Shown piece by piece: positions 23,780 to 34,711 of a stretch of DNA of 64,000 bases; the stretch's first letter is position 1; each line of letters starts with the position of its first letter. Source of the stretch: Massospora cicadina (Eukaryota > Entomophthoromycota > Entomophthoromycetes > Entomophthorales > Entomophthoraceae). The position numbers and the translations under genes were made by a program. The stretch spans positions 62,001 to 126,000 of the forward strand of contig JAKSZP010005260.1 in NCBI GenBank assembly GCA_022478985.1, read 5' to 3'. The notes under the pieces are model-generated. The model did no database searches. It saw nothing but the letters and a program-made list of their open reading frames with translations, and was not told the origin of the DNA.

Positions 23780-24581
23780 GCACCCTGTTGTCCACATCTG
23801 TCCTTCGCCATGTTGACCCTTCAAAAGAGTTCATTGTGTCTACTGATGCCTCCAACTTCGCCATAGTGGCTGCCTTGTTACAAGTAGGCGAAGATGGGAT
23901 AGAGCATCCGGTGGGATATTTTCTAGGAAAATGTCTCTGCCTGAGTTGAATTATGCCATTTATGACAAAGAGTTACTAGCAGTGGTGGAGGCGCTGACTT
24001 ATTGGCGTCACCACTTGCATGGCTCCTCCCAACCTTTCTGTGTATGTACAGATCACCGTGCCTTGCTGTACTACCGCGCCCCTCATGTCCTAACCCCACG
24101 GCAGACCTGTTGGCATGAGACCCTTGCCCAATTTGCATTTTCTTATGAGTTCACCAAGGGCAAGGATAATGGTTTGGCGGATGCTTTAAGCTGCAACCCT
24201 GCTTTAGCTCCTGATCCAAAGGAGGTAGAGGTTCATAACACCCATTTGATGATTCCGCCAGTAAAGATTTTATCTCAACTTCCCGCTCCCTCAGCCAACA
24301 CGCCAGCGCTTGCACCTCTGGAAAATGCGGAGGAATACAGTATGTTCAGAAAGGTAGTCCTTTCTCAGCCGCTATCAGCCAAATATACTATGGTACTTGC
24401 TAAGAGCGCTTTGAATCAAGAGGATCTATCCAGGGGTTATCACGTGAAGGATGAGATGGTGTGGTTTCAGGGGTGCCTATGGGTTTTTGCTGGACCACTG
24501 CGCCTGGAAATCATCCAGGACCATCATGATGGACTCACCGTTGGTCATCCTGGGAAAGCAAAGACCTTGGAGTTAATATGA
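23780..24581 (+). pseudogene. Element B RNase H and integrase zinc finger
   Basis: FIVSTDASNFAIVAALLQ, YDKELLAVVEAL, CTDHRALLYY and GLADALSC give the four acidic RNase H positions of Ty3/gypsy. The segment 23931-24581 then runs to the His pair of the integrase zinc finger (DHHDGLTVGHPG). The Cys pair is disrupted in this copy (CKESLILN) where E/G and F keep CKECLVCNQ. Confidence 0.8.
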
Positions 24582-25430
24582 CGCACCTACAATTGGAAGG
24601 GCTTGCCTGCTCAGGTGGGACAGTATTGTAAAGAGAGCTTGATCTTAAATTAAATGAAACCAAATAGTCAACCTTTAGTGGGGTTGTTGGTACCAGTCCA
24701 GAAGGCTGAGGGGCCCTGGACTTCCCTATCAGTGGATTTCATTGTGGAGTTACCTGTCACTGATGGTTATGATGCCATCATGGTAGTGGTGGACCGTTTT
24801 ACAAAGTTTGCCCACTTTATTCCTTGCAGAACTACAATAACCGCAGCTGAGATGGCTAGGCTCTTCGTCACTCATGTGTTTGCGCTACATGGGGTTCCCA
24901 AAGAAATTATCAGTGACTGGGGACCCCATTTTACTTCCATCTTTTGGAAAGAGTTGTGTAAGACTCTTCAGATTCACCCCTGCCATTCAACTGCCTATCA
25001 CCCCTCAATCAGATGGGCAGAATGAATGAGTGAACCAGTGCTTGGAACATTTCCTGCGGTGTTACACCGCCACAGATCATTCAGATTGGGTTTCTCACCT
25101 TCCTATGGCCCAATTTAGCTACAACAACATTTTTCATTCTTAGATTGGTTATTCCCCTTTTTTCACCAACCATGGCTTTAACCCCGCCTTTAACATGGAG
25201 CCCAGCTGTGGATCTAAAGTTGAAGCGGTGGTGGACTTTGCCAAGACTATCAAGAAGGTCCACCTGGTGGGTTTCCAAAAGTTTGGAGGCGGCAATGCAA
25301 GTGTATAAAGAGAATGCTGATGGTAAGCGCTGAATGTGTCCAGCGTACAAGGAAGGGGATCTCGTGATGCTTGATGCTCATAACATCCCTATCAAGCAGC
25401 CATGAAAAAAGCTGGTACTAAAGAGGATTG
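24582..25430 (+). pseudogene. Element B integrase core
   Basis: LSVDFIVELP (first Asp) and EIISDWGPHFTSIFWKELC (second Asp) are followed by HSTAYHP at 24990-25005. A one-base insertion near 25003 then throws out the segment that should carry the catalytic Glu. The C-terminal domain continues in other frames to about 25430. The enzyme cannot be made intact. Confidence 0.78.
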
Positions 25431-25589
25431 GCCCTTACCGTGTTTTTATAAAGGTGGGCCATGCCTCATACCAGTTAGATCTTCCCTCTTCATTTCAGAT
25501 CTTCTCTGTCTTTCATGAGAGCAAATTGACACTGTTTGAGGGCCCCCACCAGAGACTCCTGAGGCTTACCTTGTGGATGGGGCGCCAGA

Positions 25590-25790
25590 GTGGGAAGTGG
25601 AGGAAATAGTAGCCTCCCGTCATGTTAAATGAAGGCTTGAGTACCTGGTATCCTGGAAGGGGTTTGACATGGCAGAGAACAGTTGGGTTCCAGCCTGTGA
25701 CTGTGTACATGCCCAAGACCTGATCAAGGCATTCCATAATCGTTTTCCTGAGGCTGCAGGATCAAAGTCCAAGCCAGCCGTTGCTGCTAT
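25590..25790 (+). pseudogene. Element B chromodomain
   Basis: The plus strand reads WEVEEIVA, then after a stop LEYLVSWKGFDMAENSWVPA and DLIKAFHNRFPEAAG. This is the chromodomain fold signature (YLVKWKGY....NSWEP....) at the end of integrase. In chromoviruses it directs integration to chromatin with certain histone marks. Confidence 0.8.
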
Positions 25791-25849
25791 GAAGTTTTCT
25801 CCTGCACATAAAAACTTCTCCTTAGTGAACGCCCCTGGAGGGGGTGGAG

Positions 25850-25871
25850 CCCAAGAAGGAGGAGAGGGTAA
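25850..25871 (+). other. Polypurine tract of element B
   Basis: AAGAAGGAGGAGAGGGTAA directly precedes the LTR start TGTCATGG. The same GAGAGGGTAA precedes the E/G and F 3' LTRs. Confidence 0.65.
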
Positions 25872-26726
25872 TGTCATGGTTGAATGACTTGATAGTAGGC
25901 ACCAACCCCAAGGATAAGGCTGGGCGGCAGGAGGCCCAGAAGGTGAAACTTCAGGCCCTCCCTGACCTCAAGCACACGTTAGACCAACGATGGGTACAAG
26001 CCAAATATTCCCAGATTGGTACTAGTGAGGTGCAAAACGCCCAGCCCCTTGTATCAGCTCAGGCGTTAAAACGGATGAATTATTCAATTAACAAAGATGA
26101 TTCAATTTGTTTGATTGAGGAACAAAGGGTTTGAAACCCATTCCATTTACAAATTTATGCGTTTGGGTAGGGTACAACTTCAATCAATTACCCGAGTGAA
26201 GTCAGTTTTAGAGTATTCTACAAATTAAGATGGAAGTGTTTGCCTATTGGTGAATCAGTGCTTGGGACCGCGTTGGAAGACCGTGAATTACCCCAACAAT
26301 GTTTATATTTTATTTTTGCGACCAACATTCCTTGTTGGTCACCTTTTCTCAATAAACATTACCATTTTCCCATTTTAATAATGTTATCTTGGATGATCCT
26401 GTGTGCGGACCTCTTCAAGGAGGTCTTGCACTACATAAGCCATTACATTTTATATACTATTAGGTTCTCCCCTAGGGCACCGTTGGTTTGCCCAGATTCC
26501 CTTGAACCTGAGATGTTTACCTCTTCTCCCCTTGTGCACCGCGTCGCTTTTGGTTGGTTGGTTATTTATTATAAAGATTGCACTCCTCTTATTAAGTTCT
26601 TATTGCTCCAGCACCATCTTTTGGTCTCTAGTACCTTTTGTACTAACGGCTAGTTCCCTGGCGTTTGCCCTGTGCACCAAGTACTACCACGCTTGGAACA
26701 GAAGAGTTATAGAAACTCTCCTTACA
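25872..26726 (+). repeat. 3' LTR of element B
   Basis: Aligns with 20762-21613. It is followed by a tandem echo of its own end, because CTCTCCTTACAC occurs twice at 26716-26740. The second copy leads straight into the duplicated flank. Confidence 0.82.
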
Positions 26727-26739
26727 CACTCTCCTTACA

Positions 26740-27405
26740 CTGCAGCTTGTTTGGGAGGTATCTCTGTTTTGGACCAAGAAGGGGAAAAATATGGCAGCCA
26801 ATCCCCTCATTGCCCTGGGCAATTTAGCCCATGTGGTAGATGAGAGGTGGGTGATAGAATATCCCTTAAAGGTTGTATCATTTTTCTATCATAATTACAT
26901 GACATAATTGAGGGAACTAACTGCCAAGATAAGGCTGTACATCAGGAATCCAAAAGGGTCAAGCTGCAGGACCTCCCTGATTTAAAGCATACCTTAAACC
27001 AACACTGGGTAAAGGCTAGATATACCTAGGTTTCCAGGGGTGTACATGATACTCCACCATGCATTATGGCAAGGTCATTGAATTCACCAGCTGTATCATC
27101 AATAACAACAGTTTGCTTTGGTTGCTTGGCAAACTGAACAAAAACCCGTTTGAATTTAAAATTGCTAAACAGGGTCAGCTTTACCTGCAATCAATCACTC
27201 AAGTTCAGTCAATCATAAGCTACAGTACCCTGGCCAATGGTAGGGTGCACCTATTGGGTTACTTAGGCTTAGCACCTATCTTCCTGATTGACAAATTTCC
27301 CCCCTTAGTTTAATTATGTTTCTATGAGACTAACTTTCCTTGTTGGTTGACTTCCTTAATAAAATTTCCCATTAGTTTACATATTGTTATGGTTCCTTGG
27401 GCAAA
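26740..27405 (+). repeat. Right copy of the direct duplication
   Basis: Counterpart of 20132-20760. It holds the R3-related flank and the first 0.5 kb of the E LTR, without the 50-bp deletion of the left copy. Confidence 0.7.
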
Positions 27406-27771
27406 CCTGTGCGTGGACCTCCTCAGGGAGGTCACTAACAACATGGGACATTCTATTTTTACAAAATTATCTACAAGTTTAAGTGCACCATTGAGCCCCC
27501 TTGGTCCCCTCCAGACTGAGGCATCCAAACTCTCCAGCACAGATCTTCACTTGGTTATGGGCCCCCCATGGGGTCCACCCAAGTGTTGCTGTTTATTTGT
27601 TACTAACTACTCTATACCGCATTATGCACCCTTGCACTAGATTACTTTAGATTTGGCCCCTTCATGGTGCCCTTTTTAACATTATTCTAACTACTAGTTC
27701 CCTGGCAATGTGGTGGTGCATCTTACCCACACCTCTCTGAAAATGGGAGAGTTACAGACACTCACCCTACA
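26887..27771 (+). repeat. 5' LTR of element E/G
   Basis: Begins TATCATAATTACATGACA (ancestral TGTCATG...) and ends GAGTTACAGACACTCACCCTACA, aligning with the B, F and E/G 3' LTRs throughout. Contains TTAATAAAA at about 27356. Confidence 0.75.
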
Positions 27772-28470
27772 TTAGTTGATTAACCAACTTTTTTACATGC
27801 ACTAGAATTATCTGTGCAGGACTTTTGCAAACTGTGAATTGGGTGCGCCAGCTGTTGGTCATGGCCACAGTGAGGCTCACCACCATTTTCTCATTTTGCC
27901 AATAGTGGTGCATCTTGACATTATCCTTGCTACCTGCAACTGGGAAGTACCAACCCTTCTTGCTTGTACCTGGTAGATTTGGACATTTAACAATCCAAGT
28001 GTCATGATTCCCTTACTTTTCCCTAAAATTAATGGAAACAATAAAATTAAAAATGATTTTTTCTTGGCACCACTTTTGAACGGTGCAGGTGGGACCATTG
28101 ATGAAAGCCTGGTAAGATGGCTTTGGATAACAATGCACACCTTCCACTAAAATAGATATGAGGTGTTCATGTCCCAAATCATGTTTTATAATGTCAATTC
28201 CTTATATAAAAATGAGCCAAATATCACCCCCTGTGGCTCTAATTTGGAATTCATTTCAGTATAACAGATCACCCCAGAGAACCCATGCTTGACCCCTATT
28301 AGATTTTAATTGGGCGATATTCCTCACATATTAATGAAATTGGTATAATAATTAAGTGAGGATGATTGCTGATTAGTTTGCTAATTTTGATTTGTTATTT
28401 AATGATAATATTCCAATTTGTGCTCCTCATTTGGTTGGTTGAGCTGTCTTGATCCGCAGGATTAAGAAAG

Positions 28471-28491
28471 TATCAGGGATCATCCCTGATA
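28471..28491. repeat. Perfect palindrome with 10-bp arms
   Basis: Arms TATCAGGGAT and ATCCCTGATA around a single C. It resembles the hairpin at 42655-42678 in element F, which has the same TATCA/TGATA ends and a central ATCATCCC. Confidence 0.75.
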
Positions 28492-28504
28492 GGTAATTGG
28501 TGGG

Positions 28505-28539
28505 TCTCAACACTGTGACTGAGGCCAAGGATGTTGAGA
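28505..28539. repeat. Hairpin H1 of a three-copy hairpin family
   Basis: Arms TCTCAACA and TGTTGAGA pair perfectly over 8 bp. The interior shares CACTG and CCAAGGATGT with the hairpin at 28857-28895. Confidence 0.65.
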
Positions 28540-28559
28540 TAATTAATATTATCAATTGA

Positions 28560-28607
28560 CACATTGTTGACCAGTGACAAGTTAACTCGTCATTGGTCAA
28601 CAATGTG
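28560..28607. repeat. 48-bp near-perfect palindrome
   Basis: Two 24-bp arms meet with no spacer. They begin CACATTGTTGACCA on the left and end TGGTCAACAATGTG on the right. Only two positions mismatch, and the centre is AGTTAACT. Confidence 0.8.
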
Positions 28608-28856
28608 ATACCAAATGAAAATTTCAAAAATTATATTAAAATATGTTTAAAGTTTAATTTCATTCCATTTAGGATAGTAGAATTTAAAGGAGTTTATTTG
28701 TAATGTTCTACTTTACTTCCAATATTTAATTACAAAATAATAGCTGGCAACATAATAGTTTCTGTGTAAAATTGCCGCTCAACAATGTGTTAAGACAACG
28801 AATTACTTAAATTTGATGTCAAAAAACATTGGAAATGATCCTGATATGTTCTAGTC

Positions 28857-28895
28857 AATTTTGACACTGGCGACTTATGCCAAGGATGTCAAATT
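28857..28895. repeat. Hairpin H2 of the family
   Basis: Outer stem TTTGACA/TGTCAAA and inner stem TGGC/GCCA around a GACTTAT loop. It differs from H1 by paired changes that keep base pairing. Confidence 0.65.
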
Positions 28896-29109
28896 AGTTA
28901 ATACTGATTGTTTAAGTTTGGAAGACCTTTATCCTGGTGCCAACTCCATGTGAAAATGATTGTGGAATTTCCAGCAGAAATTCAAATCTCAGAGTACCAT
29001 CAATTTATGCCAAAGAAGCTGAACCGTACAATATTATTTAAATAAAGTCAAATCGCATTTCAACTTTGTGAGAGTATTAAGCAGAATCCCCAACAGTATT
29101 TTGGTTTAA

Positions 29110-29143
29110 TTTGACACTGGCAACTTATGATAAGGATATCAAA
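29110..29143. repeat. Hairpin H3 of the family
   Basis: TTTGACACTGGCAACTTATG followed by AAGGATATCAAA. It is the same layout as H2, with one stem mismatch and a decayed inner stem. Confidence 0.6.
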
Positions 29144-29211
29144 ATATTTAATTAATTTAGATTATGATGAATCAAGGATCAATGTAATCATGGACATTTG
29201 AGGATGATGGG

Positions 29212-29283
29212 TATTGCCAGCGAGAGTGCTGATAAATACTAATCAGGGAGAATCACCAGTGAGTGCTGATGATGCTGGCAATA
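29212..29283. repeat. 10-bp inverted repeat with internal direct repeats
   Basis: TATTGCCAGC at 29212 and GCTGGCAATA at 29274 are perfect complements 52 nt apart. Inside, GAGTGCTGAT occurs twice (29225 and 29261). Confidence 0.6.
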
Positions 29284-29493
29284 AATGCCAATGATATGGA
29301 CAGGCAAGATATTCTTACAAATAGTTTGATCTCCCTCTTAATAAAAATATCTTCTAATCTTCAATTTTTCAAATATTCAAATTTAATATTTGTTTTCCCA
29401 ACTTTTCTTTCTCGTTGCAAACATTTTTGCAACCCATTCAATTCAAGACTAAATCTAGTTTGATAATATCATAGAGGGGATTAGTCTGCGCCC

Positions 29494-30849
29494 ATGTCTG
29501 GGAGCAGTTGGGCAAGCAAGGCAAGAGGAGCAGGTGGAAGGCCCACGGCCTCTAACATTCGAAAACGCCCCGGAGAAACTGGCAGAATAGAAAAAAATCT
29601 AAAAAAACTGGTGGTCACAATTTCCCCGGAGATACTCACGTGGCAAGCATGATGCAACCAGTACATCAACACGCCACATTCCCAGCCACTTTTGTCAGTG
29701 GAATTTGGAGTCCGTGTGTATCTGGACATCCAAAAAATGGCCCTATGGGAAAAATTTTGTGAAGATGTACACAAAATTTTCCTGACCGCGGTGTACATTG
29801 CACCTCACTCCATGTCGCGCAGTTGGCTGGACCTAGGTTTTGAAAGCAAAATAGCAGCAGATGAGGCTGCAGCGGTACGCATAGTGGTCAACCTCCCCAA
29901 AGGGCAACAGGTCGTCGAAACTAAATGCACCAGATGGACAAAATCAAACCAAATTTTCCTCACGTTTGACTTTTTGCCTACTACGGTAAAATGTGATATT
30001 TTGGAGCAACACCTGAAAGATGGTCTCGCCATATATGGTGAAATACAATCTTTTGAAATTCAATGTTTCACGCTGATGCCACACCTGTGCACCGGCAAAG
30101 CCATCACAAATCTGACCCCAACTGAGGAGATTGTGAAGGACCTAACCCAGATCCTGCACTCCACCTTTATTGACATCACAGGGCACACCACCCACCCATT
30201 CCGGGTAACTGTGGACAGCGCGCCCCCCATTTGCACCCACTGTGACGCGTTCAGCCATAAGGTGCACGCATGCCCCATCAGAGAGGGCGTCACATTTCAA
30301 GAGCACCCCTTGGCGGCCATGGCCAGCGGAGAGGTGCACTATGAACCAACTGCAAGCACCAAGGAGGCTTTCCCGTGGGGAGCACAAGGCTGCTACCTAT
30401 TGGTAAAGCCCATCTCCCTGCAGGAGTGGAAGAAGGCCAAGCAGGCCCATAGGACCGCAGCCAAGGAAGCAGCCAAGGCCACCACCACCATCCCACACTC
30501 ACAACGCCAGGAGGACATGGAGACCTTTGCGGCGGAAGCAACTTGGGAATCCATCACCCAATCAGATTGGGAGGCCCATGCTGAACGAGCCACTCAATCT
30601 GAGGATCCAATGGGAGATTCGATCTCACCCAATCGCTGCACCCAAGCCCCGGTCAAAACTGACTTGGGACCTATCCCAACCAAAAAAATTTTTTTGCCCC
30701 ACTCAACGGTGCACCAAACTTATCCGCACCGCAAAAAAATTCGTCCGACGTCAGGAAAACAAAAAGCAAAGGCCAAAGCCAACGCAACTCTTTCCACAAA
30801 AATTAACAAAAACCCCAATAGCGTTGCTGCTAATACTGCACTGCTGTGA
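29494..30849 (+). pseudogene. LINE ORF1 protein with CCHC knuckle, one premature stop
   Basis: ATG at 29494 opens a frame that runs to the TGA ending near 30849, about 450 codons, interrupted only by TGA at 29650-29652 (codon 53). The N-terminus is basic. The middle (QIFLTFDFLPTTVKCDILEQ ... MPHLCTGKAI) looks like an RRM-type fold. CTHCDAFSHKVHACP at about 30233-30280 is a CX2CX4HX4C knuckle. The C-terminus is rich in Ala/Lys/Thr. ORF1 proteins bind LINE RNA. It is followed after a short gap by ORF2. The LINE at the right end of the window encodes a homologue in which the knuckle reads CKFCSAIGHKDHACP. Confidence 0.78.
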
Positions 30850-30914
30850 AAGCCTGTGGGGACCTGGAAGAGGCTGGTGGGCCTGGGGGCCCACCCCCTT
30901 GCACCTAAGGTGCG

Positions 30915-31600
30915 ATGGGGGAAACCTTCACTCTAGGGACGCTGAATATTGCTGGACTCAAGGCCTCCCCGTCCTGGGCTAGGAAACTGAGTTTTTACAA
31001 AACAATTTACCTGTGGATATCCTGGCCATCCAGGAGTCCCACTGTCCATGAGGTTCCAAGGAAGCTTGGAAAACAATGCTCCTACCATCCCTATCCTTTT
31101 GGTCGAAGCACTGTGGGGTGCTAATTTGGAAAAACAATTTTTTCAAATTTACATCTTCAGAAACATTCCTAAATGGCTGAGTGCTCATTGTCACCTTCTC
31201 ATGGGCTGATGTTGCACACACAATCGTCAACATTTATGCCCTAAACGGTGCACATGAGCGTCAGGAATTTTTCTCGTCAGTCAAATCCCTCCTGCTACCC
31301 CCCAATTCTTTCCTAATTGGCAACATGAACTGTTGGCTAACCCCACCAACAGACCAGTGGCCGCCCTCACCCCACGCCCCACAGGGTCACATAGAACTAC
31401 GTTTTCTAAAAGCTACCCTTGGGTTAATGGATGCGCTGCTGCAACATGCCCCACTACTCAAAAACATGACATGTCCCCACGTCCACAACGGCCAATTAAG
31501 GTTCATGACCTGCATCAGCCTTATTCTGGCGCCGGCGAAATTCCAACCCCACATCTCCCACTTCAAAACAATGAAGATGGAATTCTCCGACCACTGACTG
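30915..31600 (+). pseudogene. LINE ORF2 apurinic-type endonuclease domain (frameshifted)
   Basis: LGTLNIAGLKA (motif with catalytic Asn), VDILAIQESHCP region at about 31009-31047 (catalytic Glu, read in another frame), VNIYALNGAHER, GNMNCW (normally gDFNcw, so the Asp is lost) and the terminal EFSDH appear in order but in several frames. This domain nicks the target DNA. The break in frame and the altered Asp mean this copy is inactive. Confidence 0.72.
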
Positions 31601-32279
31601 ATTTTGATAACATACCACTTACCCGTCACAGTTGCAAAGGCCCCACATTGGTGCAAAATCCGCCCCCCAGAGCTCGCGTCGCCAGGATTTTCCATGTGGG
31701 TGGAAGAGGCAACTTTGGCAAAATTGTTTGTTGCACCGTTTTGTGCGGACCCCATTTCCACATGGGCAACTTTCAAAGAAGACACCATCCGCCACTATCA
31801 CCATCTCTCATCCAGACGCTCACGAGCCACATTGGCAGTTATATTGCATGCGCTGGCAGAATTGGCCCACTTGGAGTCTAATATTCCAGCCTCAGGATAT
31901 AGCCCTGCATGGGGCCAAAAGTGGGTGGAGGCAGCCGCCCACCTCAACGCACTTGAAAGGCAACACAAACATCAGGTTTGTGTCCAATACAGGGCCACAC
32001 ACATCACTAAAGGTGACAAGTGCACCGCATACTTCTTCAAAAAAATTTTGCACCACACCAGAGCGTGGCTGCACACAGGTGCGAAGATTGGATAATTCTA
32101 TTGTGGACACACTGGCCGAAGTGGCAATTGAAATGCAAAGATATTACTCCGAGTTATACTGAGCTGAACCAATTCAGCTGGCTGAAATGGTGGAATTTCT
32201 TGACCGAGCTCATATCCGCACCATTTTCTGATACCCGGAAAAAATGAATTTAATTACTCTGAACGAATTATGGACTACC

Positions 32280-33114
32280 ATTTGCGGTGCGCCAAACTGA
32301 AAATGCCCAGGCCCAGATGGCATTCCATATGAGTTCTACATAAAATATTTTAAATATATATCCCCATTGCTGCTAGCCTCACTCAACCAAAGCCTGTTGG
32401 AAATGCGCCTCCTACCAGGAGGACATGAGGCCTTTACTGTCACACTTTTCAAGAAAGGGGATAGGCTAGACTTAGCCAACTGGCGCCCCATTTCTCTAAC
32501 AAACACAGATACCAAAATTTTAACCAAAACTCATGGCTAACCATTTAGGGACTGTAGCATCTGCCACCATCTCCCCAGAACAATTTGGTTTCATCCCCAG
32601 AAGGTCAATTTACAATAACGTGCACTCTGTGGCTAATGTGTGTCAGTCCACAGCCTCTGGGGCACTTGTATTCTTGGACCAACAAAAGGCCTATGATAGA
32701 GTAAACTGGGAATACCTTAGGGCCTGCCTCCAACAATTCCGCCTACCTCCCCGCTTCATTAACTGGGTGATGCTGCTCACGGAATCTGCAACAATGGCAG
32801 TGTGCAGCCCAGGTTTCCTAATGGAAGTAGTCCATCCTCAAAGGGGCCTGCGACAAGGGGACCCCCTCAGCCCACTCTTATACAACTTCAGCCTTGACCC
32901 ACTACTGCGAAATGTGAATGCCCAACTCAATGGGGTCCATGTGCCAGGCCAAACCCCAGTCAAGATGATGGCATTTGCAGATGATTGTGTGGTGGGGGTG
33001 TCTAATAACAAAGATGCACGCGCGCTTGAAGCCCTCATCCAGGAATATTCCCGGGTAAGCAACGCGGCACTGAACGCCTCCAAAACCAAAATCATCCTCC
33101 TTGGTCAGTTTTAG
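32280..33114 (+). pseudogene. LINE ORF2 reverse transcriptase
   Basis: The RT blocks read KKGDRLDLANWRPISLTN (about 32450-32505), then at 32533-33114 EQFGFIPRRSIYNNVH, FLDQQKAYDRVNWEYL, GLRQGDPLSPLLYNF and MAFADDCVVGVS, where the catalytic pair is FADD. A one-base frame change lies near 32530. It is clearly a non-LTR RT and 60-70 percent similar by eye to the copy at 60372-60973. Confidence 0.85.
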
Positions 33115-33204
33115 AACTGCTGGGCCCCAGCAAGTAGTTCCCAACCTGGCCCATCTGCTCGCCCACGTCCACGCCTTACTAACTCAAAACACACCGCTCC
33201 ACTG

Positions 33205-34500
33205 GTGCTCCCCTTTGTGCCACGACCTACCATAGGACCGGTACGCCATCTGGGCGTGTGGATGGAGGCAGGTGGATATGCGTCAGCAGTAATGGAGTGC
33301 CATATACTGGACAACATGACGAAGCGAATCGCCTCTCTCAGAGCCCACCCTACTACCCTCACTGGCAGGGTTGTTCTTTCCAACTCTATGCTCCTATCCA
33401 AAGTCTGGTTTGGAGCTCACGCCATCCCCTTCTCCCCAAGCTTCTTCAAATCCCTGTATGCTTTGCTACAAGGTTGGCTTTGGTCAGGCCGCCCTCCACC
33501 AGTACGGCTAGAGGTCATGTTTGGCCCTCATCATCATGGTGGCATGGGCCTACTTGACTTCAAAGACCATGCCGCCAAGATCCTGGGCACCTGGATTGCG
33601 GCCATCACTGCTCCTACACTCCCATCCCAACACTGGTCCCGCGCGGCCCGCTCCAACTTCTCCCAAGCCTTGGGCCTCAACAATCCATCAAACCCCCACT
33701 CCCTGATGAAATACCTCGCATCACACACATTGGCCACAGGTCCTCATGGGACCAAAACCCACTACAAACGAATCCTACTCTCCATGCAAAGCGCAGAGTG
33801 GAGAATTCGTATTAGTGGACATACAACCTGAAGAGGCAGCCCCTCTCCTCAGTTCACACAAGAGGTACAGGGGCTACCCATCCATGATGGCGTGATCCCC
33901 ATTCGACCCCAAGTCCTATCCAGGGTGGACTACCTGGACATGATGGACATCCCTTATTTCACTGAGACCCAAAAGACTATCTGGAAATACGCACACCATC
34001 CTCTGTTGCAGCCTCAAGTCCGCTCCCATGTGTGGCGCTGCCTGAGGCGGGTGTATCATACAGCTGAACGCTCTAATGCTTTACACTCATCCTGTGTCGT
34101 GTGTGGCCAGTATGGAACGCTGTTTCACCGCCTGGAGAAGTGCCCCACCTCTAAAGTAATATGGCGCGAAGTCCAACGTCTGCTAGGCCAGGATCAAACA
34201 CATCCCTTCAGTCTGTCAAGAGATATGTTTGCTTCATCAATGGCCTCCCCCTCCCACCCTCCCTCCATGCTCTGGTGGTTGCAATCGCCATGTGGACTAT
34301 CCACACCATTGTCTTGGATGCCATCGCTGGATCCATCCCCACCCTCCCTGAAGCTGTCCACAGATTCCGGTCTCATTTGGTGGATCACTTTCAAGCGTGG
34401 ATGTTTGAATATCTACCACCGCGTCGCTGACAGCTGGTCTCCTCCTGGTTCCCAGTCTGGTTCATCAAATCAGACCCCTTCCTCCACACGTGCTCAATAG
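33205..34500 (+). pseudogene. LINE ORF2 C-terminal domain with zinc finger
   Basis: The plus-strand frames 33205-33831 and 33892-34500 carry the thumb and C-terminal region (RIASLRAHPTTLTGRVVLSN) and CVVCGQYGTLFHRLEKCP, a zf-RVT-like CCHC. A stop at about 33829 separates them. No RNase H motif is recognised. Confidence 0.7.
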
Positions 34501-34711
34501 TGGCTACGTCCCCTACACACGTTCCCTCCCCTTCCCATAAGTGGCGTTCCCGCTGGCAACAAGAGATAGCATCGCTTCTCTGGGGTGCCTCCCCTGGTAC
34601 TAAGTTTTGTCTCGTCTGAGTCATATTCGGAAGTGTCCGTCCCATGGTCGGCCTTCCCCGCAATAAATTTAAATTTAAAATATTTGTTTTCCCATTTTTA
34701 TTAAGTTTTTA

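Larger units (their letters stand above)
20762..26726 (+). mobile_element. Element B: Ty3/gypsy chromovirus
   Basis: Two LTRs (20762-21613 and 25872-26726) flank a leader, protease, RT, RNase H, integrase and a C-terminal chromodomain, all on the plus strand in chromovirus order. A purine tract precedes the right LTR. No 5-bp target duplication is seen (AAAGT on the left, CACTC on the right), suggesting rearrangement after insertion. Pol is broken by several stops and frameshifts, but this copy is the best preserved. It keeps the protease Asp and the RT YMDD box. No normal gag is recognisable between LTR and protease. Confidence 0.88.
27772..29400 (+). other. E/G leader with dense hairpins
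   Basis: 27772-28060 matches the leaders of B and F. From 28330 the sequence is AT-rich, with no ORF of note, and holds several inverted repeats: 28471-28491, 28505-28539, 28560-28607, 28857-28895, 29110-29143 and 29212-29283. No gag is recognisable. Whether 28330-29400 is element leader or older host DNA is uncertain. Confidence 0.5.
29401..34678 (+). mobile_element. LINE-1 copy of this window: full-length-like non-LTR retrotransposon with 16-bp target duplication
   Basis: AATATTTGTTTTCCCA stands at both 29385-29400 and 34679-34694, a perfect target-site duplication. Between them lie a 5' untranslated stretch, ORF1 (CCHC), ORF2 (endonuclease, RT, C-terminal zinc finger) and a 3' end with AATAAA at about 34662 and an A/T-rich tail. 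At 5278 bp it is likely complete at the 5' end, a minority state for LINEs. Layout suggests a Tad/I-like clade. ORFs carry stops and frameshifts. Confidence 0.88.
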
